The notes below the pieces were generated by a model. The model searched no databases and was not told the origin of the DNA. It worked only from the letters and a program-made list of their open reading frames with translations. Of a stretch of 64,000 bases of DNA, positions 9,228 through 21,211 are shown piece after piece; the stretch's first letter is position 1, and each line of letters starts with the position of its first letter. The translations under genes were made by a program, and so were the position numbers. Location of the stretch: the NCBI GenBank assembly GCA_000310025.1, contig FN648885.1, forward strand, positions 401,964-465,963. The letters run 5' to 3'. Origin of the DNA: Ectocarpus siliculosus. Its lineage: Eukaryota; Sar; Phaeophyceae; Ectocarpales; Ectocarpaceae.

Positions 9228-12200
9228 GTCACAAGCAGCAGTCGCAGCAGCAGAAACGAAGACACATGAAACAATACGGTTTCCTCGGGTTCGTGTTCGC
9301 TATTACCTGTGCTGGCGTCAAAGGCTCCCCCTCCGATCCCTCGACTCGAGCCCTCTCTCCTACCACAGACCCTTCGGGGGGTCGTACAAGTTCCACCTGA
9401 TGTCGAAAAAGATGAAACATGCAAGAACGAGAAATACCACGTGAAAATCAAGATATCTCTGTTTGCACTTTGTGGAACGTCCTGTTGGGGCTGGGCGTGC
9501 ACAATCGGTGAGACCAAAGCACCGCTTAGCACAGTAGTTTCGGCAAATAGGTAGCGGTAAGAGAGACTAGGCTGGAGGGAATGAATCGCTAATCGAGAGA
9601 TCTGGATGAGAGCTGGGTTGAGCCCATCAAGGTCAGGCAGGTTTGGTGTTTCGTACTATAGCCAAGAGGAGGTTATCGCATCATCACGGAATGACAATGA
9701 TGTTCGTTGCATGTCCACGACGGACACCCGCATCTCACAGCGTCATGAAACGTGCGCGGCATACCTCCAGAACAAGGCAGTGATTCGCAAGTGTTGATAC
9801 ATAGCAGTGACCAAACACACACCACAACACCGAAAATTCTGGGAAAAATCACGCACACAGCGCCGCCAAGAGTCAGCCATCCCTGTTTTCTTACACGACA
9901 ACAACAGTCCCTAACAAGCCAGGGTATCCCAGCAGCCAAAATGTATCCCCAGCCGCTTTAACGGCACCAACATCAACGAGGACATTCTAATATTTTAGTA
10001 CGTATATACATATATACGCTTGCCGAGGAATGTAGACGTCTGGGCGCACCTTCCCGTCCGCAGACTTGGCCGCAAGCACCATTCCGTTCGACGCAAACCC
10101 GGCAAACTTGGCCGGTTTCAAGTTGCACACGACCAGCACCAGCCTTCCCTGCATTTCCTCCGGGGTGCAGTGTTCTCTCAGACCGCTAGCGATGGCTCTC
10201 GGCTCCCCCTCTCCCACATCGATCTCCTCGCAATACAGGTGCTCTTTACTCTCGTGGTTCCACACCTGATGTTGTCGTTGTGGTTAAGATTGTTATTGTG
10301 GTGAAGATTGTTATTGTGGTTGAGGACACGAAAAACGATGACTGCTGTTCAACGCCCATTCGTCACGGACTAAGCGTGCTCAACACCGTAAATGACACAA
10401 GATAACACACCCCCTGCACAGATTTTCAAATCTCGATTTCTCAACTGCAGAAAGAGTCACAGCGCCGAAAACGGTGGCGTTGAAGCTGTCTCGTCGAGAG
10501 CTTTCCGAAATTGTCTGTTTCATTTATGCATCCTCTTCGTCGTGGCGCAATCGATCTTTGAAACTTGGTCTAGGGGGGGTGTTATCTTGTGTCATATACG
10601 GTAGTAGCCCCCCTGTGTTCTCTCCCTGGTACGCGCTACAGTATACTTAGCGCCGGGTACAATCCTGTCACGATATTAGAACCACGCCTCCTTCTGGAAA
10701 CCCAGGAGTCGGGGATGGAAGAGGGAGGGGTATTATTGTTGTAGTTGTCGTTATTGATGCCAGGCCAGGCCTTGTTGTCTCGGATAGATGAAATCTAGTG
10801 GTGGAGATCGATACAGAAACAGTTTGTCTTGTTGCCGCGCCTTTATGGCAAACACTTCCTTGCGGCGTGTCACGTGTGTTCATGCAATGGACGAAAACAC
10901 AGTAGCCCCATCCCACCATCCTTCAATGCTTCTACCGCAGGCCTTGCGGATATCGTCTTACTGCCCACATTGCCCCCCTGGTTGCTGTTTGAGTGGCGAC
11001 AACAGAACGTTGCAGCCATGAGGGAAGGCACTAAACAAACATCGGCCGCGTAACAAACCACAAATATGCAGCCGCTTGCTTGTGGCGCCAAGACTGAGAG
11101 AGAGAGGGGGGGGGGGGGGGGGGGGGGGGCAAAAAAAAAAAAAAAAAAAAAAAAAAACCCCGGGGAACAAAAAAAAAAGGGGGCCCCCCCCTTTTTTTTT
11201 GCCAAAAAACGCCAAACCCCCCCCCAGGGGGGCCCCCAGCGCCCCACCCCATTTTACCCGCCAACACCCCGGGAGGAATTTGCTTTCGGAGCCCCCCCCA
11301 TTTTGCCCCCCTCCCCCAAAAAGGGGCCCCCAGGGCCCCCCCACCCCCCGAGCCCCNNNNNNNNNNNNNNNNNNNNNNNNNNNNNNNNNNNNNNNNNNNN
11401 NNNNNNNNNNNNNNNNNNNNNNNNNNNNNNNNNNNNNNNNNNNNNNNNNNNNNNNNGGGGGGGGGGGGGGGCAGAACGATACAGATAAAGAGACGAAAAT
11501 CGACGGCAACGAACAGAGACAGGTGCTTCCGCCTTGTTGCTTGACCAAGAGCTGTCAACACCCCCCAACTGTTGCTCTCAACTCACCAACGCGATTTACT
11601 CGACACGACCACTGCTAGGACTTGCCTTCGTGATCCTGCCCACTTTGATCTCAATCCTCGAAAAGGGGTCCCCCTCAGCCTCCTCGCCCCCTGCACCGCC
11701 GCTGCCGCCGCCATTGGCCGCCGCCACCGCCGCCGGCTTCGCCGCCTTCTGAGTCTGCAGCTGCTCGCCCGCACCGCCCGGAGCGGCAGGAATCGCGGCA
11801 ACTTCATCGGGCAGGTCCAGCATTCCGAAGAGAATGGATCCCACGGTGACTTTGGTCCCAGCAGGGATGTTGCTGAAGTCGGGCTTGAGAGAGGCGATCG
11901 GTACTGGCGGAAGGCCTGCAGGGGGGAACAGGGACAAGTGGGGGTGGGGCGGTAGAACGGATGTGAAACCATGCAGACCCCATCACCGACCAGTCGAGGG
12001 GGAGACAGGATGGGGGGATGGCGGAATGAATGTGAAATAATGTCGCCCCCAACATCGACCGGCCGAGGGAGAGAAACACAGCTGGTAAAGAGAGGGAGGG
12101 AGGGAAGGAGGACTTCCATGCGGGGTGACGTTCTGCATCATCATCCCGCTCTCAAGTTTACTCACCATGTTCAGGATACCTATGAGCACGCGAAGGTTCA

Positions 12201-14785
12201 CGCGAGCAGGTTCCGTGTGCCATGTACATACCATACCATACCATACCACAATCGCCACGTCGACTACCACACACATCACGACAAAACCGCCAATACCGCC
12301 TACAACAACTACAACGAGAGCTCCAGCAGTGACGTTATACCCCCCTCACCTAGCTTTTCGAAGACGCGTGTGCAAGCGGTGGGCAAGAACGCCACCAGCA
12401 AGTGAGCCACGCAGTAAACCGCCTCGAGACACACCCTGACGCACTCTAACCGGTACGGCCTGTCCTCGTCGCCCTTCCGCATCCATGGCTCAGACTCCTG
12501 AAGGAACTTGTTGGTTTCTCGGAGGGCCTCCATAGCCACCGCGCAGGCATCCTTCAATCAGCCGAGGGGGGCAAGGCGTGAATATACGTGCCGTCAGCAA
12601 AGCGCGCACACAGAGCGTTCTCCAAAAAGTCAGCCACACATGGCAAATGCGATGGTAGACAAGCCTAATGAAACCTGGTCAACGGCCGAGGAGATTTTGG
12701 AGGAAATCGTACCACCACCTTCTGTCATATTAAGTCGAAGTTTTTGAGACATGTTTGAAAAGGCTGCAGGAACTTTCGGCCAAGATGGTTATTTTACGAA
12801 TGTACCATCTCAACTGCCCCCACAAAACGAGTGAGGTTCTAGGTTCAAGGTGGGCCAAGAAAACGCCCACACACCACCCTCACACCACCCTCACAAACAT
12901 CAAGTAATTCTTCAGTCAGACATTATTGCAAATCATTTCTATCCGCACGGTTTGCATGCACCCTCACAAAAAAACGGCCAATGAATAGTACCTGCAGAGC
13001 GTAGTTGGTAATGGCGGCATCCACGTCTCTTCTCGTGGCAGCAAAGTCGAACGGGAAGAAATCGAACCCTACCTGTCGCTCCGGCACATTCCCTTCGAAT
13101 TTCAATGGTTTGTCAAAAGGGACAGAGAAAAAAGAATAACATTAAAGCAAACACGATTGGACCAGGTAGGTGGGTCGGGAGAGCTCAGAGAGGAAAATAC
13201 CTACCGAAACGAAACGGACTCAATCGTCCGGTACCTACAAGCAGGCCATATTTCTCTTGGTTCTACTATTAATAATAGGGGATGTAGGAGTAATACCCAT
13301 GGTCATCAAGCTTACCGTTGTTGTACTTGTGCATGAGCGAGAGGGAGCGGTGCACAAGGTTGCCGAAGGTGTTGCACAGCTCCGAGTTGTGGGCGAGAAC
13401 GAGAGCCCTCTTGCTGAAGGACAGGTCGCACCCAAAGATGGCTTCGCGGCAGATGTACCACCGGAACGTGTCCACCGCGTACCTGCAAGACGAGACAATG
13501 CCAACGCCAAGGTGTTGTGACGCTTCGTGACTCTTGGCAGTTACACGCGAAACGGTTCGTGCCCAAGGCACCGCCTGCCGGGAATTCAACTCCCATGCAA
13601 CGGATGGTGCCGCACAACCTGATCAAATCCAAGGTAATCGAAGACCATCGGGACACCGTTTGCAGCGAATCAGCACAGACAAACGCATATATCTGCGATA
13701 GCCACTGTATGTACTCAACATGGTATGATCCTTGGCGAAGAGTTACCCCAACAGGAATACTACCTTTGGCAAACCAGAAAAAAAAAGCAAAGCAAACGGC
13801 TCACTGGTCGCAGATGTCGTGGGGGTCGATGACGTTGCCTAGGCTCTTGCTCATCTTGCGTCCGTCGGCGGCCGCCACGAAACCGTGGGCGTAGACGGTC
13901 TTGGGCAAGGGCAGGCCGGCGCTCTTGAGGATGCAAGGCCAGATGACGCAGTGGAACCACGTGATGTCCTTCCCGATCACGTGCACCGACGCCGGCCAGA
14001 ATGCGGACATGGGGTTGTCCGAGTCCTGCACAACAACGGACGGAACGCCATGCGCAACAAGGTTCAAACAGCAGTCATCATAAGTGTGGTCTCGGTGATG
14101 GATGTTGTCGTCATGTTTGTTGTGGATGCTGTTTTTGCTTGTTGGCGATTGCTTCGGATCGTACGAAGTATTTATATCGTCGCGGTCGTTCTTTTACCAC
14201 TATAATAAGCAAGAACCACGAAAAACAACAGAAAATCATTGCTACCTTACCCGCAATCTATCGCTGGCTACAGTAACACCTTCCTATGAAGACGGACAAA
14301 AACAGTAGCCAAACTTGTCACCTCTGTCTCAACAGCGTATTCCACTCGGGAGGAAAATTCTTCCGTGCGTTGTAGTCGTAACAAAAATGATAAACTACGA
14401 TCAAATCGCCATCTTTGCACGAAGTCCATGATCGGAACTTTACCACAAGACGATGGATCCTCTCCGCGCCTTACCAGAGCGTGAATCCCTGAGAGGTAGT
14501 TCGTTAAAGCATCGAACCACACGTACATCACGTGAGCCTGGTCGAAGCCTACTGGGACGGGGATTCCTGGTGGCAAGAAAAAGAAAAAGGCAAAACACAC
14601 GTGGAATTCCCATGGGACGCGCATACAGAGGAAGGGGTCAGGACAAGACAAAAAAATAACCAAAAACGGGAAACAAGAAAATGATAACGATTGTCACCTC
14701 GATCGATCACGAGCACAACGCACCCGTTTCCTACACGTGAAATACCACCCCCGAAGTGATTATCTCGAAACTTGACGGAATTCAT

Positions 14786-14817
<32 letters not shown>

Positions 14818-17800
14818 GTGTGTGTCTCTCTCTCTCTCTCTTACCGTGCTTGAAGGTTGTTCTAGACACACTCAGGTCATTCTGGTGTCCGTTCTGGAGG
14901 CGTGTCAGGATGTTAAGGCGGTGTGTCTCCGGCTGGATGAAGGACGGGTTGTCCGTGATGTACTGGATTAGCCACTCGATGTACCTTCCATTGAATAAAA
15001 AAAAAAATAATGCAAGCAGTTAGTGCAGGGCGTACGTACGTCATCACATGACAAGGTGAAACCACCGGCGCAACATTAGATAGCGCTGCGAATATCGCGA
15101 TTTTGTAATCATGTTATCATGCTTTGTGTGTACTGTTGTTGTTGGGATGTCGCCACACTACCGTTTCCTACGGCAACACACCAAAGAAAGTCTTCACCAA
15201 ACAGAAACGGCTGGTTTTGCGACATATGAACGAGGCTGGTGGTCTGCATCAAATTACATCGTGGGAATATCACCACGCGGTACACTGTGGATCTGAATAA
15301 GATTATGATAACTTGTCACACACCACCGTAGGTTGATTTACCATACCTGTTGATAAGCTCGATCGATTTCTTCAAACCAAAAGACGGAGCGAACGATGAA
15401 AAAACTCGTTAAGAAAGCTATCGACGATAGTGCCGCACGGAACTATAGTCGCAGACTAAATACAAACTGCAGTGCTTCGTCACTATCATGCAAAGCTGCA
15501 AGGTTCCGAACATTGTCGAGAAGGTCCAATAATTTACATAATACATGTCGCGTATTGTTATGTTAGTCCAGCCGCATGTTATTATCACAAAGTATGCATA
15601 CGAACAACACCTGCAACACTTGTACTGTACTGTACTGTTTGGCTTTCGACTCACTTGCCCATCTTGAAGAAGTAAGAGGCCTCACTCATGCGCTTCAAGG
15701 GGGATCCGAAGGCATCCTTGAAGTCCGCAAGCTCTGCGTCGCTGTCGGTAACGTACTTCTCCTCCCGCTCGTCGTACCAACCCTGAAACCGTCGGATGGC
15801 GCCACACACCAAAGAGACCCAAGAGGGTACACAAGACAACAAGCAAGTTCATCCAAAACAAGGTTGACAAAAAGCGACACGGGGAAAACGCGAGAGAAAT
15901 TCTCAGTTCATGCGCTCGCCCTACCGAACCTTCCTACATAACAGGTGTGAAGCGGTGTGATAGTTACAGCTACTGTATGATATAGACGAAATAGGGTACA
16001 AGCGCAACCGCAGCAAGAACAAGGGCGACTTGCAGTCGCGTCCACCCTCCAAGGTGCAGTCAGGGGATGTGAAAAAACTGCCCAGCAGCCGGTGAGCGCA
16101 GCTGACTCCAATAACTCCTCTCCCGTTTCCCCTTCCTCTCCCCTCCTCCCTCCCTCACTCAGCACGCCTCACCTCATATTTGCCCAGGAAGATGTCGCCC
16201 GCGTCGGCACAGATCTGCCACAACCTCTGGCTGGTCTCCTTGTGCAGGGCCGACGTAGTTCGCATGTACAAGTCGTTCGATATCAGCAGCCTCTTGTTTA
16301 GTTCTTGGAACTTGCCTGTTGCGAATAACGAGAGAGGGGGGGGGGGTGACGCAAAGTGTACAAGCTAGTCGGACCAAGAGGTACACACGATGGCTGGTAG
16401 GGATATCCCAGAACCTCAAGTGGTTGACACGTGCTTCCTATGGTATGGATTATGCATACATATGCTGTCATGGCGCCTGTTATTGAATTTTAGGTTTCAG
16501 GAGCAATGCTTTACGCAACAACACCAATCCAACGAGTTCACAAATCCTTACCCGCATACTTGTCGCAGATGTCAATGGGCTGCAATCCCAGCTTCGCGGC
16601 CGTGTTGGCGATCTTTTGTCCGTGCTCATCGGAGCCGGTCTGGAAGATGACCCTCTTTCCGCTCATACGCTGATACCGCGACAGAACGTCGGAGGCGATC
16701 GCCTCGTAGGCATGGCCGATATGCGGCTCCCCTGACGGGCGGGCGGAAAATCGCATTTTTTAGTATGCTGGGCGGGAAATCGGAAGGAGCGCATTCAGCA
16801 AACCAAATGTTCTCGGTGCTTCGATGTGGATCCTTTCCATTCCTGCCAACCCCAGGTGGAGCACGTCCGACTTCGCCGACTAGTTCAGGAGCATAAAGCC
16901 CGCGGGGGGTTGACAGATGCACGTGAAACAACACTAGAAACGGGTGTGCACACATGTACGTTCGTGGTTGGGCGATAAAACGTCCAACACGGAGAGAAAG
17001 AATACTCACTCACTGGTTGTGCTACGTACAAAAGGCGTGCTGATAAATAGGTCTTGTGGTGAAGCGACCAAAGAGGCGACTTTTGTATTCTTTCGGGATG
17101 AGCTTCGTCGGTTGTCGAAGGAGTACATGCGCAGGAACAACGAGCATATTCAGTACAGCAATGGGCCGACATATACACGACCCATACACAACAATGTACA
17201 CCTACACACACACGTCCGATTCTGACCGAAACACAAGCGTGCACAGAGAGCCCATCAAGAGGCCCAACTCCTCTGCTCGACACTGCTGAATTAAACTCTC
17301 ATTCTCACACCCTCACCGTTGGTGTAGTTGATCGCCGTCGTGAGGTAGAAACGCTCCCTCTTGTCTTGCTCCTCTCCTTCTCGCAAGGGCAGGTCGGTCG
17401 AAGACACGAGCGAAGACAGCTCCACAGGGGTGTTCACATCAACTTCCGCCTGGAATGGTTGAGTAGCACAAAAGAGAGGTGGACGCGTTAGCCGTTGGGA
17501 GGTGTTGGGAGCGGAGACCGACATACCACGTGAAGCAGAACGTGAACCGCTCGTGTCTAATCCGATATGCGTGGCAAGGCGCCGACGTTGGGACGGCAAA
17601 AGGTTGAGGTCCAAAATGGGGTCACGTTACACCTAGCGCCACGCTATACAGATCATCACCAACCGCGGTGTTGCTGACGGTGTTCCGCGAACGGTCAGCA
17701 AGCACCACATTGTCGCCCCAAACAGCACTGCTACCATCGGCACTGTTGCATTCGGCACGCCTCCCTCATTCTCAACAAAAAAAAACACTTGGAATTGACA

Positions 17801-20084
17801 GCACTAACAGACATCGGGAGCCACACCGCCTCAAGTCTCTTGGCCGGATGTTTCTAGGCCTGCCCTTCCCTTACTGTCATGCACAGACAGCAACCCTCCA
17901 ACCGCGCCCAAACCCGGCTTTTCCCTCTGACAAGGCGGTGTAAAAGAACAGTCAGTCAAGTACCATGTGCAGGTTTATCAAACGCACCGTCGCCGTGGCC
18001 GAATTGCCGACGAACTTGTCCTTCTTGCTGGCCGGAGCAGCCGCGGCGTTCTTCTTTGCTTCCTTCGCCTTTTGCACCTGGTGCCAAACAAATTCACCAA
18101 CACAAAGGGCGGGGTAGAAAACAAGCAACGATAGGCCGACTCAGGCTTGTCGAAACTCGCATGTACTGTATGCGACAAGCGTCGGTCCTTTGAGGACACG
18201 GGCAGCGTCCGCTCAGACCGCTGCAGCGTTCCACATGTACTACAATGGGAGCACACAGCAGTAGTAGGACACACACGTGGATCGACGAAACAACAAAACG
18301 AAAACGACGGCATGAGCGATGAGTATTGAGCGAGAATACGCCACCCCAAAGCAAGGTTTGCACAGCAGCGTTCACCTCACGTGACACGACAAAAAAAAAA
18401 TCGAACGGACCGAGACACTGGATAATTATAACAGATGCAAGGAGAATCCAGTGCTTTTGTGGAGGCCAGTCGGGTTTCCGCAGAGAAAAAAGCGGACAGG
18501 TAACGAAGGGTGCATTCCGTTCACGTTGAACATCAACATCCACCAGACGAACAGGAAAGACGACATTCCTCAGTGTTCAACTTGGTACGTACATCGCGCA
18601 GGTTGCAGGCTGCATGCTGCCCGGGGTAGTTTCAGTGGAATTCAGCGATGAAGGCATGCAAGACACGCAAAACAGCCATAATCCATGCGCGCAATATGTA
18701 GCACCCACGAGACATTTCGCACCGATCGGCGTCATCGCACTGGGGTGCGATAGAAATCCAAGACAGACATGATTAAATGGTTTAATCCGGCCTCCACACC
18801 GCTGTTGGTGTTGTTGTTGTCATACTGCTACTCCTGTACTGCCCTATTCGGGCATTCTTCGCCATCGCCACGTCGTGCTAGAAATTCTGCAGTAGGTCGC
18901 CCACTCGGCCCGGCGAAAAAGAAATGAGCGAACTTCCTGCCCCAGAATCGATTGTTACACTAAAGCGTTGTATTTTCGTAGGCCACGGCAAACTGAACCA
19001 TTGGTGGTGTGAGAGACAGAGAGCCAGCCCCAAATGACATCTGGTGTCCCAAGAAAGGGTGGGCTCTCGTAGACTGTATCGCGGCTGACGGGATGAGCAA
19101 TGGCAACGCTATGCGACAGATATGAGCGCCAGCACGCCGGCGTGTGCGGCCACAGGGCGTGCTCCTCGAGAAACGCGATCAACAGACAAAATACACGCTT
19201 TAATGGTTCTTGATCAACGACCGTTCCCCGTTTTCAACAAGAGAGGAGCAAAAGGAATCAAATCATTTGGTGCAGCGTCGCACATGATTCTTGCAACCGC
19301 ACATGACCATTTCGACAGCAGTTGGTAGGAGTTCAAAGTACCACCGAAAGCCAACAAGTACGTGAAAGCACCCCGCCATTTACTTCCTTATTTATCCAGG
19401 GTCACGAAACCAACCTCCTGCCTTCCTCTATTGCCGAGAACGTACAGCAGACGCTCATGGTGCCTGGTTGACTGCTGTTACACTGCTGTGTGCCATAGTC
19501 TACGGTTTAGTCTACATGTATGTATGCAAATGCTTTGTCAGCAGTAGTGCATGTTCCAAATAAACGTGGAGAGAATACACACATGATAGCACCAACGAAA
19601 GCTCACGCACGACAAGCTGGCCGGCACAAGTTCGGAGGCGCACGTTCCCCTGTTCGTTGGAGCGTTGGCATCTCTTGCTCTGAGGGTCGAGGATCTACTG
19701 CTGTATAGGCGGAAAGTACCGGTTCTCGTCGTGCGTCCGTAAAGCTTGCGCAGGCCGGAGCGAGTTGGACCGCACGATTTTTGCGCGAACCCCAAAACAC
19801 ACACCAACGCAGGGAGAAAGAAGCAAATGTAAGAACGAGGAAGGCAGCATCAGGAGATCGAGGAGCTGACAGACCAGCTAAGGAGGAGGAGGCACCATTG
19901 CACGCACCTTCAAGTCCTTGAGCTTCTTCTTCTCCTTCCGGCGAGCCTCCTTGTCGTCAACCGCGGAGCCCGCCCCTCCTCCTGCCGCCCCTGCCCCGCC
20001 GCCGTGGTAGTGCTTGAGATAGCTCAGCCGAAGAGCAATGTCCAGCTCATCAGTGCGCAACAGATCCAGCTGGCTGGCCTCCAT
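8755..20084 (-). CDS. Methionyl-tRNA synthetase, 15 exons, complete
   Basis: Charges tRNA-Met with methionine (class I synthetase), presumably in the cytosol, since no targeting peptide is evident. Exons on the minus strand: 20084-19908, 18077-17988, 17449-17317, 16731-16552, 16315-16173, 15782-15655, 14984-14845, 14566-14475, 14025-13805, 13482-13316, 13068-12992, 12551-12350, 11915-11626, 10265-10050, 8898-8755. Every junction keeps frame, and the total is exactly 800 codons including TGA. Residues 1-110 are a Lys-rich extension. HIGH is at 137-140 and KMSKS at 418-422. TGSDEHGQK, FYLTTAINY and HVMYVWFDALTNYL are typical. The connective peptide lacks CxxC knuckles. After about residue 660 comes an EMAPII-like tRNA-binding domain (DPFSRIEIKVGRI, HLYCEEIDVGEGEPR, CNLKPAKFAG, ending VAGGELS). 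All introns are GT-AG except the thirteenth, which appears to be GC-AG. The start ATG is the one preceding EASQLDLL; an upstream in-frame ATG at 20207 is less likely. Confidence 0.93.
9193..9227. repeat. (CAA)n microsatellite
   Basis: About eleven CAA units inside the last MetRS intron. Confidence 0.97.
10385..10602. mobile_element. MITE-like element with terminal inverted repeats
   Basis: A 218-bp segment in MetRS intron 13. Its ends are inverted repeats beginning ACCGTA(A/T)ATGACACAAG and continuing as GATAACAC plus a C-run. Weaker complementarity (TTTCAAA, TCGATT) extends the arms to roughly 55 bp. There is no coding capacity for a transposase. A target-site duplication was not evident, so the exact borders are uncertain. 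Confidence 0.65.
11106..11471. other. Assembly gap (100 N) with unreliable homopolymer flanks
   Basis: Positions 11357-11456 are exactly 100 N. On the left are 24 G, one C, 27 A and then an unnatural series of short homopolymers up to 11356. On the right are 15 G. This looks like low-quality read ends beside a fixed-size gap. The true intron length and content here are unknown. It lies wholly within MetRS intron 13, so the coding sequence is unaffected. Confidence 0.95.
14785..14841. repeat. CT/GT microsatellite
   Basis: CT-rich simple repeat interrupted by TGTGTGTG, lying immediately after the donor of the seventh MetRS exon. Confidence 0.95.
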
Positions 20085-21211
20085 ATCGCCTAGTGTGTCC
20101 AGCAAAGTCGCACGCACTGCGCGGCGCGGTGTAGGTTGTGGTTGTAGGCGCCGCACCAAGCAACCAAGCGCTCGGGGGCACCGCGGTTGCGAACACCGGA
20201 TCACCAAAAATAAGCCAATGACAAAATAATGACAATGTACGTATTGTCGCTGCTAATTTCGCCGCTCTTGAGACACGTGCTGCAGACATCGAAGTGATCT
20301 ATCGGAGCGCAACTCAGGAGCATGGTCGTACCTCTCTGACTGAATTTTTACGGAGAGGGGCGCTTCAACAGAGACGAAGGCCTGGTTGCTGTGGTGAGAA
20401 AGGCGGGCCGTGGAGGATGCGTATGCTATGCAATGATGAGTTGCGGCGGGTTTTTGGGTGCTTGCATTGAAGCTCTTTATAATGTCGGCTGCCGACTGCA
20501 AAGTGTCTGGTCTTGGTAAGCAATGTAGCGCGACGTAAATCTTCTCGACCATAGTCTAGGGTGCCTGTTCGCAATGTTCTTGTTCCGGGACAGCGAGAAG
20601 TATAAAAGCTGAGCGCGGTACCAGCACGAAGAGGTATCGGGTATTGATCGAGATCAACGGCGAATCTGACTGCTTTGCGTCTTGCATTTTAGCATGCTCC
20701 ACAGGAGCACCACTCGAAAAGATATAAGATGGCACTATCGATGGGACCAGACCGTTATCGCAGTTTCTCTCCCACAAGCAGAAAGGGGGGCGCCGATGGC
20801 GAGCGGGCATAGTTTTGATGCTGTCATGCTGCTTGTCGGCGGCGTCCTTCACAGCGGTTGTGGGATCAGGGCGAGACAAACCGGTGCAGCGCAGGACGGT
20901 GGTAACTACAATAACGTCACGAGCTTGATCGAGCGTTTCGCCATCCGTTTCCGTCAACCAACTAGCTCACATTCAACCAAAACAGCACGGACAAAACGTC
21001 CCGCGGAACAACAAAGGGATCCGATTATCGGTTACCCCCCGCACCTTCCGACCCCGCTCCCTGTGCATTCGGTCATTCCATTTCTCCAGGCGCTATCCAC
21101 TTGGAGCGTCTCGCAGGTCGCCGTGTTACGGGGCATGATTGTCCCGGGACTGTGATATGTGCTGAGAGGGCACACAACAGCACGGCAGGGCATTTTCTTT
21201 TGGAGACAGAA
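20085..21211. promoter_or_regulatory. Divergent intergenic region between MetRS and MFS genes
   Basis: The MetRS start (minus, 20084) and the MFS start (plus, 21212) face away from each other across about 1.1 kb. Any upstream control and 5' untranslated sequences of both genes must lie here unless distal. No clear TATA box, operator or conserved motif was recognised. Confidence 0.5.

Noticed and set aside
11066-11618. ORFs running through the N gap
   Set aside because: Created by poly-G, poly-A and N sequence; artefacts of the assembly.
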